Of a stretch of DNA of 64,000 bases, positions 47,704-56,046 are shown in pieces. The notes under the pieces were generated by a model that saw nothing but the letters and a program-made list of their open reading frames with translations, made no database searches and had not been told where the DNA came from. Source of the stretch: Bifidobacterium simiarum (GTDB lineage Bacteria; Actinomycetota; Actinomycetes; Actinomycetales; Bifidobacteriaceae). Both the position numbers and the translations under genes were made by a program. The stretch's first letter is position 1, and each line of letters begins with the position of its first letter. The stretch lies in NCBI RefSeq assembly GCF_002802905.1, contig NZ_PEBK01000005.1:186346-250345 (forward strand). The letters run 5' to 3'.

Positions 47704-48759
47704 ATGGCCGAACTCACATGGAAGTCGGTATTGACCAAGCTCGTCGGGGGCGATCACCTTACCGCCGGGGAAAGCGAGTGGTTCGTCGACGACCTGATGA
47801 AGGGACAGGCCAATCCCGCCGCGGTCGGCGCGGTGCTGGCCACCCAGCAGCAGCTGGGCCTGACCGCCGAGGAGGTGTCCGGAGCCGCGAAGGCCATGGT
47901 GTCGCATGCCGTGCCGCTCAAGGTCAGCGGTGAGACCACCGACATCGTCGGCACCGGCGGCGACGGCGCCCAGACCGTGAACCTGTCGACCATGGGATCC
48001 GTGGTGGCGGCCGCCGCCGGCGTGAAGATCGTCAAGCACGGCAACCGCGCGGCATCCAGCAAGTGCGGCGCGGCCGACTGCCTCGAGGAGCTGGGCCTGC
48101 CGCTGGACCTCACCCCCGAAGCCGTGGGCGAGGTCGGCGACGAGGTGGGCATCACCTTCGCATTCGCCAAGACCTTCCACCCCGCCATGCGGTTCGTCGG
48201 ACCCATCCGCGCGGCGCTGGGCATCCCGTGCGTGTTCAACGTGCTCGGACCGCTGACCAATCCGGCCAAGCCGAAGCATGTGGCCATCGGCTGCGCCAAC
48301 CGGGCGATGAGCCCGATCATGGCGTCCGTGTACGCCGCCAACGGGCAGACCGGCATGGTCTACACCTCGAACGAGGGCCTCGACGAGATGGCGCCCACCG
48401 GTCCGGTCTCCGTCTGGGAGTTCCGCGACGGCACGGTGAGCGAAACCGAATTCGATCCGACCGTGGAACTGGGGCTGTCGAAGATCACCGTGGATGATCT
48501 GCGTGGCGGCGAGCCCGAGCTCAATGCGCGTCTGACCCGTGACTTCCTCGGCGGCAAGGACGTGCCGTTCCGCACGACCGCCCTGCTGAACGCCGCCTCG
48601 GCCATCGTGGCCGACGGCTCCCAGCTGCCCGACGCGAACGCGTCCCTCGCCGAGCGGTTCAGGAAGGCGTATGCCCTCGCCGAAAGCGCCGTGGACGACG
48701 GCCGGGCGCTGGCGCTGCTCGACCGCTGGATCGAAGTGGCCCAGTCCAAGCGTGCCTGA
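47704..48759 (+). CDS. trpD: anthranilate phosphoribosyltransferase
   Basis: The 351-residue enzyme joins anthranilate and PRPP in tryptophan synthesis. Family motifs are VGTGGDGAQTVNLSTMGSVV (PRPP loop), VKHGNRAASSKCGAADCLEE, FAKTFHPAMRFVGPIR and FNVLGPLTNPAKP. AAGGAGG precedes ATG 47704. It stands alone between secA and a glucokinase, away from other trp genes. Confidence 0.96.
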   Translation: MAELTWKSVLTKLVGGDHLTAGESEWFVDDLMKGQANPAAVGAVLATQQQLGLTAEEVSGAAKAMVSHAVPLKVSGETTDIVGTGGDGAQTVNLSTMGSVVAAAAGVKIVKHGNRAASSKCGAADCLEELGLPLDLTPEAVGEVGDEVGITFAFAKTFHPAMRFVGPIRAALGIPCVFNVLGPLTNPAKPKHVAIGCANRAMSPIMASVYAANGQTGMVYTSNEGLDEMAPTGPVSVWEFRDGTVSETEFDPTVELGLSKITVDDLRGGEPELNARLTRDFLGGKDVPFRTTALLNAASAIVADGSQLPDANASLAERFRKAYALAESAVDDGRALALLDRWIEVAQSKRA

Positions 48760-48807
48760 TCGCTGATCCGTAGCGTTCCGTGCGTGGCCGCGGAACGCGA
48801 TGATCGG

Positions 48808-48848
48808 AGCGGGGGTGAACGCCGAACGAATCGGCGGTCACCCCCGCT
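48808..48848 (+). terminator. hairpin terminator of trpD
   Basis: AGCGGGGGTGA and TCACCCCCGCT pair, extended by an inner CGCCGA/TCGGCG stem. It lies about 50 nt after the trpD stop. Confidence 0.75.
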
Positions 48849-48905
48849 CGTCGTTTCCGCGGTGTTTCCCGTCGCGGCGCGATGTTGCGCGCGCGGGAAA
48901 CAAAT

Positions 48906-48923
48906 ACCAACCGTTCGGTAGGT
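48906..48923. promoter_or_regulatory. imperfect palindrome upstream of the glucokinase gene
   Basis: ACCAACCG-TT-CGGTAGGT is an inverted repeat with one mismatched pair in eight. It lies 28 nt upstream of a -10-like box TACAAT (48952-48957) and about 105 nt before the gene. A repressor or activator site is possible; no regulator is adjacent. Confidence 0.45.
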
Positions 48924-49028
48924 TTTTCGGCGTTTTGCGGCGTTCCGCTGATACAATGAAATCGTCGGTAGAACGTTCAAATCTTCATTGTTCCGCTCGA
49001 GGTCGAACGGACCGACCGGAGATTCGGC

Positions 49029-50000
49029 ATGGCAGGAGGAAGCATGTACACGCTTGGCATCGATATCGGAGGAACCAAGATCGCGGGCGCCATCTGTGAT
49101 GATGACAACAAGATCATCAGCCAGTGGCGGGAGCCCACCCCCGAGGATCCCGACGAGATCAACGCGGTGATCGTGGAGATGTACCGCAAGTCCGTGGAAC
49201 TGTACGGATCGGTGCCGCGAATGGGCATCTCCGCCGCCGGCAACGTCAAGGAGGATCGTCGTACGGTGACGTTCTCCGCCAACATCGCCCAGTGGATCGA
49301 CTACCCACTGGCCGATCGCATCGAGGAGCTCACCAACCACGAGTGCAAGGTCATCGTCGAGAACGACGCGAACTGCGCCGGCTGGGGTGAATATATCCTC
49401 GGTACCGGTCGCGGCAGCAAGAACATGGTCATGCTGACGGTGGGCACCGGTCTGGGCGGCGCCATCGTGATCAACGGCAAGCTCTACCGCGGGTCCTTTG
49501 GCATGGCCGCCGAGCTCGGCCATCTGCCGATGGTCTCCGACGGCGACTTCTGCGGCTGCGGCCTGCGCGGCTGCGCCGAACGGTACACCTCCGGCAACGC
49601 GCTGGAGCACTTCGCCAAGTCCGCGGTCCGCCGCATGCCGCAGAAGGCCAAGCGCCTGATGGAGCTGTGCGACGGCGACATCAACACGCTGGAAGGCAAG
49701 ATGGTCTCCCAGGCGGCCCAGGAAGGCGACGAACTGGGTCTGTACGCCTTCGGCAAGATCGGCGAATGGCTGGGACGCACCATGGCGGCCATCGCCGCGG
49801 TGCTCGACCCCGATCTGTTCGTCATCGGCGGCGGCGTGGTCTCCGTCGGCGACATCCTGCTGGAGCCGGCTCGCTACAACTACGTGCGCTTCCTGCAGGC
49901 GGCCGCCTACCGTGAGCACGCCAAGGTGCTGGCGGCCACGGCCGGCGGCGACGCCGGCATGATCGGCGCGGCCGATCTCGCCCGCATCGAAGAGGACTGA
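49029..50000 (+). CDS. glk: ROK-family glucokinase
   Basis: The 323-residue kinase phosphorylates glucose. Features are the ATP-binding LGIDIGGTKIAGAI, the sugar-binding IVENDANCAGWGE, MLTVGTGLGGAIVINGK, and the ROK zinc motif with AELGHLPM and CGCGLRGCAERYTSG. Two starts compete: ATG 49029 (GGAG 7 nt upstream) and ATG 49044 (AGGAGG 4 nt upstream); the latter begins MYTLGIDIGG. No sugar transporter is adjacent. A terminator separates it from the convergent membrane protein. Confidence 0.93.
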   Translation: MAGGSMYTLGIDIGGTKIAGAICDDDNKIISQWREPTPEDPDEINAVIVEMYRKSVELYGSVPRMGISAAGNVKEDRRTVTFSANIAQWIDYPLADRIEELTNHECKVIVENDANCAGWGEYILGTGRGSKNMVMLTVGTGLGGAIVINGKLYRGSFGMAAELGHLPMVSDGDFCGCGLRGCAERYTSGNALEHFAKSAVRRMPQKAKRLMELCDGDINTLEGKMVSQAAQEGDELGLYAFGKIGEWLGRTMAAIAAVLDPDLFVIGGGVVSVGDILLEPARYNYVRFLQAAAYREHAKVLAATAGGDAGMIGAADLARIEED

Positions 50001-50038
50001 TCGGCCGATCGGTCCTCGCGGATCCGTACGATCCGATT

Positions 50039-50064
50039 CCCGGATCCGAGTCTCCGGATCCGGG
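50039..50064. terminator. hairpin between convergent genes
   Basis: CCCGGATCCG and CGGATCCGGG are perfect inverse arms around a 6-nt loop. Just after it GGGTGATTAGACCC is repeated twice. It lies between the glucokinase and the convergent membrane protein gene. Confidence 0.7.
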
Positions 50065-50081
50065 TGATTAGACCCGGGTGA

Positions 50082-50654
50082 TTAGACCCGCGCCCCGTCA
50101 TCGAAGATGTCGGCGCGGGTCTCGCTATGTCCGCGGTGTCGGGCGAACAGTCCCGCCGCCCCCAACAGGGTCATCACGCCTCCCGCGGCCCCGAACAGGC
50201 TGGACAGCCCCGGCACGAACAACGCCAGCGCCAGACAGAGCACGCCGAGGACCAGCAGTGCGACGAACAGCAGCGTGGCCTTCCGCACCGAGCCGATCTC
50301 CGGATTCGGGGGAGTGAACGGCGACCCCTCATCCATCACCTCATCGACGTCCAGCCAGCTACGGCCGGTATGGTCGCGGGGCCCGGCGCCGGCGAATCCG
50401 CCTGCGTTCGGCCCGTTGCCGGCGAAGGCCTCCGACTTGAGATCGCGGACATCGAATCGTGCCTGCTTCTCGGCCTTCTTCGCGGCGCGATCGAATTTCC
50501 TCGCACTGCGCGAGCGGGCCACGTCATTGAGGTCCTCGCTGTGCGACGCCATGAAATCGGCCCATGCGGCCTCGTCGTCCGGTCGGCTTCCGTGGCCATC
50601 GGGGCCGGTATTTGAAGCGGACGGGGTTGCGTTGCTATCCTTGTTTGCGGTCAT
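50082..50654 (-). CDS. membrane protein of unknown function
   Basis: I do not recognise the family with certainty. The 190-residue protein has a long cytoplasmic part (DEAAWADFMASHSEDLNDVA, then a basic helix FDRAAKKAEKQARFD, then GRSWLDVDEVMDEGSPFTPP) and two adjacent membrane segments near the C-terminus (LLFVALLVLGVLCLALALFV and a Gly/Ala-rich one), ending with an acidic tail. ATG 50654 is supported by TACAGT (50662-50667) ending 7 nt before it, a leaderless arrangement. It is divergent from the acyltransferase gene and they may share a control region. Confidence 0.75.
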   Translation of the reverse strand: MTANKDSNATPSASNTGPDGHGSRPDDEAAWADFMASHSEDLNDVARSRSARKFDRAAKKAEKQARFDVRDLKSEAFAGNGPNAGGFAGAGPRDHTGRSWLDVDEVMDEGSPFTPPNPEIGSVRKATLLFVALLVLGVLCLALALFVPGLSSLFGAAGGVMTLLGAAGLFARHRGHSETRADIFDDGARV

Positions 50655-50702
50655 ACCCAATACTGTAGCCATCAATAAGGCCAATCCGGTCTGGAGGTTT
50701 TC

Positions 50703-51386
50703 GTGCTCTACTGGTTCTTCGTCAAGGTGCTCGGTCCCATCGCGCGTCGCCGTCTCGGGCCCTCCGCCACGGGTGTGCGCAACATTCCCCGTACGGGAGG
50801 CGCCATCATCGCGGCGAATCATCTGGCCGTCATCGACGATGCGTTGCTGCCGCTCACCTGCCCGAGAATGATCCACTTCATGGGCAAGGCCGAATACTTC
50901 GAAGGCAAGGGCCTCAAGGGCAAGTTCAAGAAGTGGTGGTTCACCTCCGTCGGCGTGTTCCCCGTGGACCGTTCCGGCGGCTCCAAGTCGCTCGGCGCGC
51001 TCGAGCACGCCCGCGAGATCATCGAGCAGGGCCATCTGTTCGGCATCCATCTGGAGGGCACGCGCAGTCCCGACGGCCGTCTGTACCGCGGACACACCGG
51101 CGCGGCCCGTCTGGCGTTCGAAACCGGCTGCCCGATCGTCCCCGTCGCCATCATCGGATCGCGCGAACTGCAGAAGCCGGGTACCGTGATCCCGAAGAAG
51201 GGCCGTACCCGCGTCATCTATGGCACGCCGATCCCGGTGGTGAAGAAGCCCGCCGACGAGATCACCCATGAGGAGATCCGTTCGCTCACCGATCAGGTGA
51301 TGGAGGAGATCCGCAAGATGAGCGGACAGGAATACGTGGACGAGTACGCCCAGACCGTGAAGAAGCGTCTGGCCGCCCAGGGCTGA
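50703..51386 (+). CDS. PlsC-type lysophospholipid acyltransferase
   Basis: The 227-residue protein acylates a lysophospholipid, probably 1-acylglycerol-3-phosphate. It shows the HX4D motif in IIAANHLAVIDDALLPL, FPVDRSGGSKSLGALE, the substrate motif LEGTRSPDGRLYRGHTGAAR, and CPIVPVAIIGSRE. The start is GTG 50703 with GGAGG at good spacing. A perfect terminator hairpin follows, shared with pknB. Confidence 0.9.
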   Translation: MLYWFFVKVLGPIARRRLGPSATGVRNIPRTGGAIIAANHLAVIDDALLPLTCPRMIHFMGKAEYFEGKGLKGKFKKWWFTSVGVFPVDRSGGSKSLGALEHAREIIEQGHLFGIHLEGTRSPDGRLYRGHTGAARLAFETGCPIVPVAIIGSRELQKPGTVIPKKGRTRVIYGTPIPVVKKPADEITHEEIRSLTDQVMEEIRKMSGQEYVDEYAQTVKKRLAAQG

Positions 51387-51409
51387 ACCCCTCTTCCGGA
51401 TCCGATACG

Positions 51410-51454
51410 AAAGGCCGCCGCACAACCCGTTGAGGGAGGTGCGGCGGCCTTTCG
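51410..51454. terminator. bidirectional hairpin terminator
   Basis: GAAAGGCCGCCGCAC and GTGCGGCGGCCTTTC form a perfect 15-bp stem with a 15-nt loop. It lies between the convergent acyltransferase and pknB and has the same GAAAGGCC/GGCCTTTC ends as the terminator at 30161. Confidence 0.87.
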
Positions 51455-51478
51455 TCATACGGCCCTGGGTTCCGGATC

Positions 51479-53614
51479 TCACACCACGTTGATCGTGATG
51501 GTGGTGGCGTTGCCGGACTTGTCCCTCAGCCGTACCGAGGAGCCGGCGGCCGGATTGGTGCCGGAGACCATGTCGAATACGGGATCGTTGGAGTTCGGCT
51601 TCTTCACCTGCACGTTGACCTTGACCTTGAATCCCATGCCGGTGAGCGTCTTGGTCGCATCGGCGGTGCTCTTGCCCACCAGATTCGGCACGGACGCCAT
51701 CTGCGGGCCCTTGGAGATCACGACGCTGACGCTGTCCTTCCAGTGCAGCGACTCGCCGGTCTTCGCCGATGCGGAGGACACCTTGCCGGCGTCCACGCTG
51801 TCGGAGAACTCCTCGGTGAACGTCACGTTGAGATGCAGCGCCTCCAATGCGGCCTTGGCCGAGGCGCGGGTCATGCCGTTGATGTTCGGCATGGTGACCG
51901 GCATCAGCCCCTTCGAAAGCACCACGGTGACCTGCTGGTTGTGGTCGATGGTGGATCCCGGCTTCGGCGAGACGCTGATCGCCGCCCCCTCGGGCACATC
52001 CATCGAATACTGGTCGGCCGCGGCATCATGCTTCACGTTGCCGAACCCGATCTTCGAAAGCGCCGCCACGGGATCCTTGCCGTTCGCCGACGCCGAATCG
52101 GTGATGTCCGCGGGGATCGTGAGCTTCTGCACGCCCTTGGAGACCACGAACGTCATGCTTTCGCCGTGGCGCTTGCTGATCCGGTCCCCGACCTGCGCCG
52201 GCGTGGAGGAGATGATGTCGCCCTTCTTCACGGTGTCGCTGTACTGCTCGGTGCTGGAATACGGGATTCCGGATACCTTCAGCGTGCGCTCGTACGCCGC
52301 GAAATCGGCGTTCTTGAGCGAGCAGGATTCGCCCTGCGCGCAATTCACGTCGTCGGCCGCGGGCACCTCCCAGTAGCTGCCGGGGCCCAGATAGTACCAC
52401 CATGCGAATCCGCCGCCGACCGAGGCCGCCAGTGCCACGACGGCGATGACGATGGCGATCGCCATGCGGTGTCGCTTCGGCTTGACGGGCACCGTCTTGC
52501 CGGCGTGGGGATGCGTGTCCGCGTCGGCCGCGGCACCGTCGGTCCGGTCCGCTGCCTTGACTGGAGTGGAGGATCTGGCCGGCGCGGAAGGGGCTGCCGA
52601 ACCGGCATCGCCGTCGTCACCGGTTCCGTCGGCCTTGGTGGCTTTGACGGACGCGGTCCCGGTCCCGGCGCCTCCGGTGCGGGGCGCCGGCGGTTCGCCG
52701 ATCGGCAGCAACGTGGTGGCATGATCGTCCTGATCGCCGATCCGATAGGAGAGATCGGCGGGGGAGAGCCTGTCAAGCGTTTCGCTGAGCCTGACCAATG
52801 CGGCCATGGCATCGCTCGGCCGTCGGTCGATGCTGCGGTTGGTGAGCTCCGCGATGAAATCCGATACCGGTGCGGGCAGCGACGGATGGTTGAGCCTCAG
52901 CGGGGGAATGTCCTCGTGCACGTGCTTGAACACCATGGTCACGGGATTGTCTGAAACGAACGGCACCTCGCCGGTGAGCATCTCCCAGGCGACGATGCCC
53001 ACGGAGTAGAGATCGCCCTGCGGCGTGGCCTGGTTGTTCTCGATCATCTCCGGGGCCAGATACGCCGCCGTGCCCAGCAGCATGCCCGTGGTGGCCAGCG
53101 TCGCCTGGGAGGCGGCCTTGGCCAGACCGAAATCGGTGATCTGCACCCGACCCCGGTCGTTGATCATGATGTTTTCCGGCTTGATGTCACGATGCACCAC
53201 GCCCACGCCGTGCGCGGCCGCCAGACCGTCGAGGATCTCGCCGACGATGCGCAGCGTCTCCCGAACGGTGAACGTGCCCTGACGGTTCATCTCATAGCGC
53301 AGGTTGACCCCGTGCACGTACTCCATCACCAGATAGTCGAGTCCCTCGTACTCGCCGGTGTCGTAGATCTGCACGATATGCGTGTTCGCGATCGCCGCGG
53401 CGGAACGGGCCTCGCGCTGGAAGCGCTGGACGAACTGATCGCGATGCGGCCCCTGGGCCAGCTGCGTATGCATGATCTTGACGGCGACCGTGCGGTCGAG
53501 ACGGACGTCCCGGGCCTCGTACACCGTGGCCATGCCGCCTTCGGCGATCCTGCGCACGATCCGGTATCGGCCGTCTACCACCTTGCCGATGGGCGCTTCC
53601 GTCACTTCACTCAT
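51479..53614 (-). CDS. pknB: PASTA-domain Ser/Thr protein kinase
   Basis: The 711-residue receptor kinase has an N-terminal kinase domain (about 17-280) with IAEGGMATVYEARD, VAVKIM, HRDIKPENIMI, DFGLAKA and the APE-equivalent YLAPEMI. A Pro/Ala/Thr-rich linker leads to a membrane segment near 380-402, and about four PASTA repeats follow (for example VTMPNINGMTRASAKAALEA and ASVPNLVGKSTADATKTL). It senses muropeptides and controls cell-wall synthesis and division. ATG 53614 is favoured because TAGGAT (53622-53627) ends 7 nt before it. Confidence 0.93.
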   Translation of the reverse strand: MSEVTEAPIGKVVDGRYRIVRRIAEGGMATVYEARDVRLDRTVAVKIMHTQLAQGPHRDQFVQRFQREARSAAAIANTHIVQIYDTGEYEGLDYLVMEYVHGVNLRYEMNRQGTFTVRETLRIVGEILDGLAAAHGVGVVHRDIKPENIMINDRGRVQITDFGLAKAASQATLATTGMLLGTAAYLAPEMIENNQATPQGDLYSVGIVAWEMLTGEVPFVSDNPVTMVFKHVHEDIPPLRLNHPSLPAPVSDFIAELTNRSIDRRPSDAMAALVRLSETLDRLSPADLSYRIGDQDDHATTLLPIGEPPAPRTGGAGTGTASVKATKADGTGDDGDAGSAAPSAPARSSTPVKAADRTDGAAADADTHPHAGKTVPVKPKRHRMAIAIVIAVVALAASVGGGFAWWYYLGPGSYWEVPAADDVNCAQGESCSLKNADFAAYERTLKVSGIPYSSTEQYSDTVKKGDIISSTPAQVGDRISKRHGESMTFVVSKGVQKLTIPADITDSASANGKDPVAALSKIGFGNVKHDAAADQYSMDVPEGAAISVSPKPGSTIDHNQQVTVVLSKGLMPVTMPNINGMTRASAKAALEALHLNVTFTEEFSDSVDAGKVSSASAKTGESLHWKDSVSVVISKGPQMASVPNLVGKSTADATKTLTGMGFKVKVNVQVKKPNSNDPVFDMVSGTNPAAGSSVRLRDKSGNATTITINVV

Positions 53615-53776
53615 GTCTGCAATCCTACGTTCGAACATCATCGACGTCGTCCGACGGAACCGCCGGGCGAAATCCCTCACCGTACCGAATGCCCAGCCTA
53701 ATCGTTTGCGCCCCGCGTGCGGTGGACGAGACGCCAATTATCCAACGGACATGCACAAATCCGCGCCGACGGGCCT

Positions 53777-54934
53777 CTAATCGCGCAGATCGGCGGGAAT
53801 GAACCTCGCGCAGGCGTCGGTCATCACGGTCGCGAAGCGGTCGGGCCGACGCAGCGCACGGCGGCTGTCCTCGATCGCCTCCCGCGACTGCCGCCACAGA
53901 TCGGTGATGCGCTCGCGGGATCGCTGGACGGCCCCGGTGCCGTGGAACAGGGCGATGACGCGGCGGACGTCGTCGTCATCGCGGCCGGCGGCCTCGAAGC
54001 AGCGGCGAAGATAGGCGGCGTCGTCATCCCCCGCTGCGTCGAGGGCGTCGGCGAGCAGCACGGTGCGCTTGCCTTCGCGGATGTCGCCGCCGACGGGCTT
54101 GCCGGTGACCGTGGGATCGGCGCACACGTCAAGCAGGTCGTCGGCCAGCTGGAACGCCGTGCCCAGCGGGGTGCCGATGCGCTCCGAGAGACGTCGGGCG
54201 GTGTCGTGGTCGACGCCGCAGGCCAGCAGTCCCAGTCGGATCGGCGCGATGGTGGTATAGCTGGCGGTCTTCCAGCGGAACACCGCCAGGGAATTGCTGC
54301 GCATGCTGGTCGTATCGTTCAGGTCGATGCGCTCCGCGGCGAGATCGAGGACCTGTCCGATCTCCACGTCGCGATGCATGAGCAGGAACGAATCGATGAT
54401 GGCGGCGCCGTCGGGCATCCGGGACGCGGCCCCGTTGACGATCGCCACGCTGGACGTGGCCAGCAGATCGCCGAGCATGATGCCCAGACCCCCTCCCATC
54501 GAGGCGGCGAGACGCGGGGAGACGTCGTCGAAGGAACGGCGCATGGTCTCGGCCAGCGCGCGATGCGCCGAAGGCCGGCCCCGTCTCATGTCGGAGTCGT
54601 CGATGATGTCGTCGTGCACCAGGGCCGCCGTCTGGAACACCTCGATGGCGCATGCCAGATCGCGCACGTCGTCGCGTAGGGTTTCGTCGTGCAGGGTTTC
54701 GTCGTGCAGGGCGTCGAACACCGCCATCACGAGCATCGCGCGCAGACGCTTGCCGCCTTCGCTGGAGGTCAGCGCCTGCCGCAGCGTATCCGCATACACG
54801 CCGGCGCAGGCGTCGGAGCCGAGCAGGGACGGATCCGCCCCGCAGGTCTCCCGGATCAGGGTGCCGATACGACGTTCGATGGCCTCGCGTTCGATGGTTT
54901 CGCGCTCGTCGGCCGGTCGATTGATGACAGTCAT
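53777..54934 (-). CDS. polyprenyl (E)-diphosphate synthase
   Basis: The 385-residue enzyme condenses isopentenyl diphosphate to make geranylgeranyl- or longer polyprenyl diphosphate. It has the first Asp-rich motif LVHDDIIDDSDMRRGRP and the second FQLADDLLDVCADP, with GGKRLRAMLVM before them. Product length is not predictable. A short HDETL repeat (about residue 85) interrupts the helix before motif 1. ATG 54934 follows TAGTCT (54942-54947) by 7 nt, suggesting a leaderless transcript. It is divergent from the DUF4192 gene. Confidence 0.9.
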   Translation of the reverse strand: MTVINRPADERETIEREAIERRIGTLIRETCGADPSLLGSDACAGVYADTLRQALTSSEGGKRLRAMLVMAVFDALHDETLHDETLRDDVRDLACAIEVFQTAALVHDDIIDDSDMRRGRPSAHRALAETMRRSFDDVSPRLAASMGGGLGIMLGDLLATSSVAIVNGAASRMPDGAAIIDSFLLMHRDVEIGQVLDLAAERIDLNDTTSMRSNSLAVFRWKTASYTTIAPIRLGLLACGVDHDTARRLSERIGTPLGTAFQLADDLLDVCADPTVTGKPVGGDIREGKRTVLLADALDAAGDDDAAYLRRCFEAAGRDDDDVRRVIALFHGTGAVQRSRERITDLWRQSREAIEDSRRALRRPDRFATVMTDACARFIPADLRD

Positions 54935-55067
54935 ACCGTCGAGACTAGCCAACCGGTGCTGACAACGGCGCGAAGAGATCTCGTGAGCGGCGACGTCGAC
55001 GGGGATGTTGACGAAAATGCGACCGTCCACAACCCGTCGGGCGTTGCCGTCGCGCCGAATGCGGGAG

Positions 55068-55076
55068 TTATCCACA
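55068..55076 (+). promoter_or_regulatory. single perfect DnaA box
   Basis: TTATCCACA matches the DnaA consensus exactly. Related sequences lie nearby: GTCCACAAC at 55025-55033 and TTGTGGGAT at 55109-55117. The segment is between the polyprenyl synthase and DUF4192 genes, about 1 kb upstream of the sigma factor gene. A regulatory or titration site is possible; this is not the origin context. Confidence 0.35.
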
Positions 55077-55173
55077 TTCTTCGGCAGACGCGGGCGGAAC
55101 GACCCGGATTGTGGGATAGTGGAACGGATGATGATGCGAGGTTCCCGAATGCGGATACGGCAGGGAAGGAACC

Positions 55174-55941
55174 ATGATGGACAACGGACACCACGTCGCC
55201 GACGACGGCGACATCACGGACATGCGCAAGGAACGTGCGGCGACGACGTCGGCCACGACGGCGACGGAGGCGGCGCATGCCGGTTCGGCACGGGGGCGGG
55301 ACCGGTCGGCGGGCGGGACCGCGGGCCGTCACGCGGACGACAGCGGCATCGGCGAGGCCCTGCTCGACGGGCTGAGGGACGAACTGCGCACGCAGCGGCG
55401 CGCGCATGGGCCCCGTATCGCCGACCGACGATGGTTCTGCCGCATCATCGACGATTGGGAGGATCTGCTTGCGGGGGACGTCCGCTCGGTGGACGACGAG
55501 GTGCTCGCCTCGCTGTGCGTGGGCATGGGGGAGACCATGGCCATGAGGGATGCGGTCCTGCTTTCGGTCATGACCGCGACCCGACCCGCCGATCTGATCG
55601 AACTGGTGTCGGATCCGCATTCCCCGCGGAGCGTGGCCCTGGTATGCGACACGCTGACCGACGGGTTCCGTCATGCGAGGCCTCCGCAGGACCGGACCCG
55701 AGCCATGAGGGGCATCGAGACGCTGGCGCTGGTGGCGAGCCGTGTGCCGCGTTCCTATGCCGTCCAACCGCTGACGGTGCTCGGATACATGCTGTGGTGG
55801 ACGGGCAACGACGAGCCGGCGCTGGCGTGTTCGTTGCAGGCGCTGGGCATCGATCCGGACTGCACGCTGGCGGCGATCGTGGCGAATGCGGTGTCCCGCG
55901 GAGTGCATCCGTTCTGGATCGGGCGGGAGGAGCGGGAATAA
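55174..55941 (+). CDS. DUF4192 domain protein
   Basis: The 255-residue protein has a disordered Ala/Thr-rich first third, then ADRRWFCRIIDDWEDLLAGD and the DUF4192 C-terminal part: LGYMLWWTGNDEPALACSLQ, then ALGIDPDCTLAAIVANAVSR. The family is actinobacterial and of unknown function. GGAAGG precedes tandem ATGs at 55174. It lies before the principal sigma factor gene on the same strand. Confidence 0.8.
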   Translation: MMDNGHHVADDGDITDMRKERAATTSATTATEAAHAGSARGRDRSAGGTAGRHADDSGIGEALLDGLRDELRTQRRAHGPRIADRRWFCRIIDDWEDLLAGDVRSVDDEVLASLCVGMGETMAMRDAVLLSVMTATRPADLIELVSDPHSPRSVALVCDTLTDGFRHARPPQDRTRAMRGIETLALVASRVPRSYAVQPLTVLGYMLWWTGNDEPALACSLQALGIDPDCTLAAIVANAVSRGVHPFWIGREERE

Positions 55942-55985
55942 TCGTCCTTGGAACGTGGTTCACTCTATGAGTTGACAATTTGCTC

Positions 55986-56014
55986 TTGCCATAAGTGCGC
56001 CTTCATGCTATATG
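55986..56014 (+). promoter_or_regulatory. sigma factor gene promoter
   Basis: TTGCCA (55986-55991), a 17-nt spacer and TATATG (56009-56014) form a promoter 33 nt before the TTG start codon. The -10 box lies inside the only upstream in-frame ATG region (56005), which argues against that ATG as the start. TTGACA at 55972 has no -10 at the right distance. Confidence 0.6.
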
Positions 56015-56046
56015 GCGACGTGGGCAGGACGAAACAGGAGGACAAG

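Noticed and set aside
55948-56046. N-terminal extension of the sigma factor frame
   Set aside because: It covers a promoter and has no ribosome binding site, whereas TTG 56047 has a near-ideal one.
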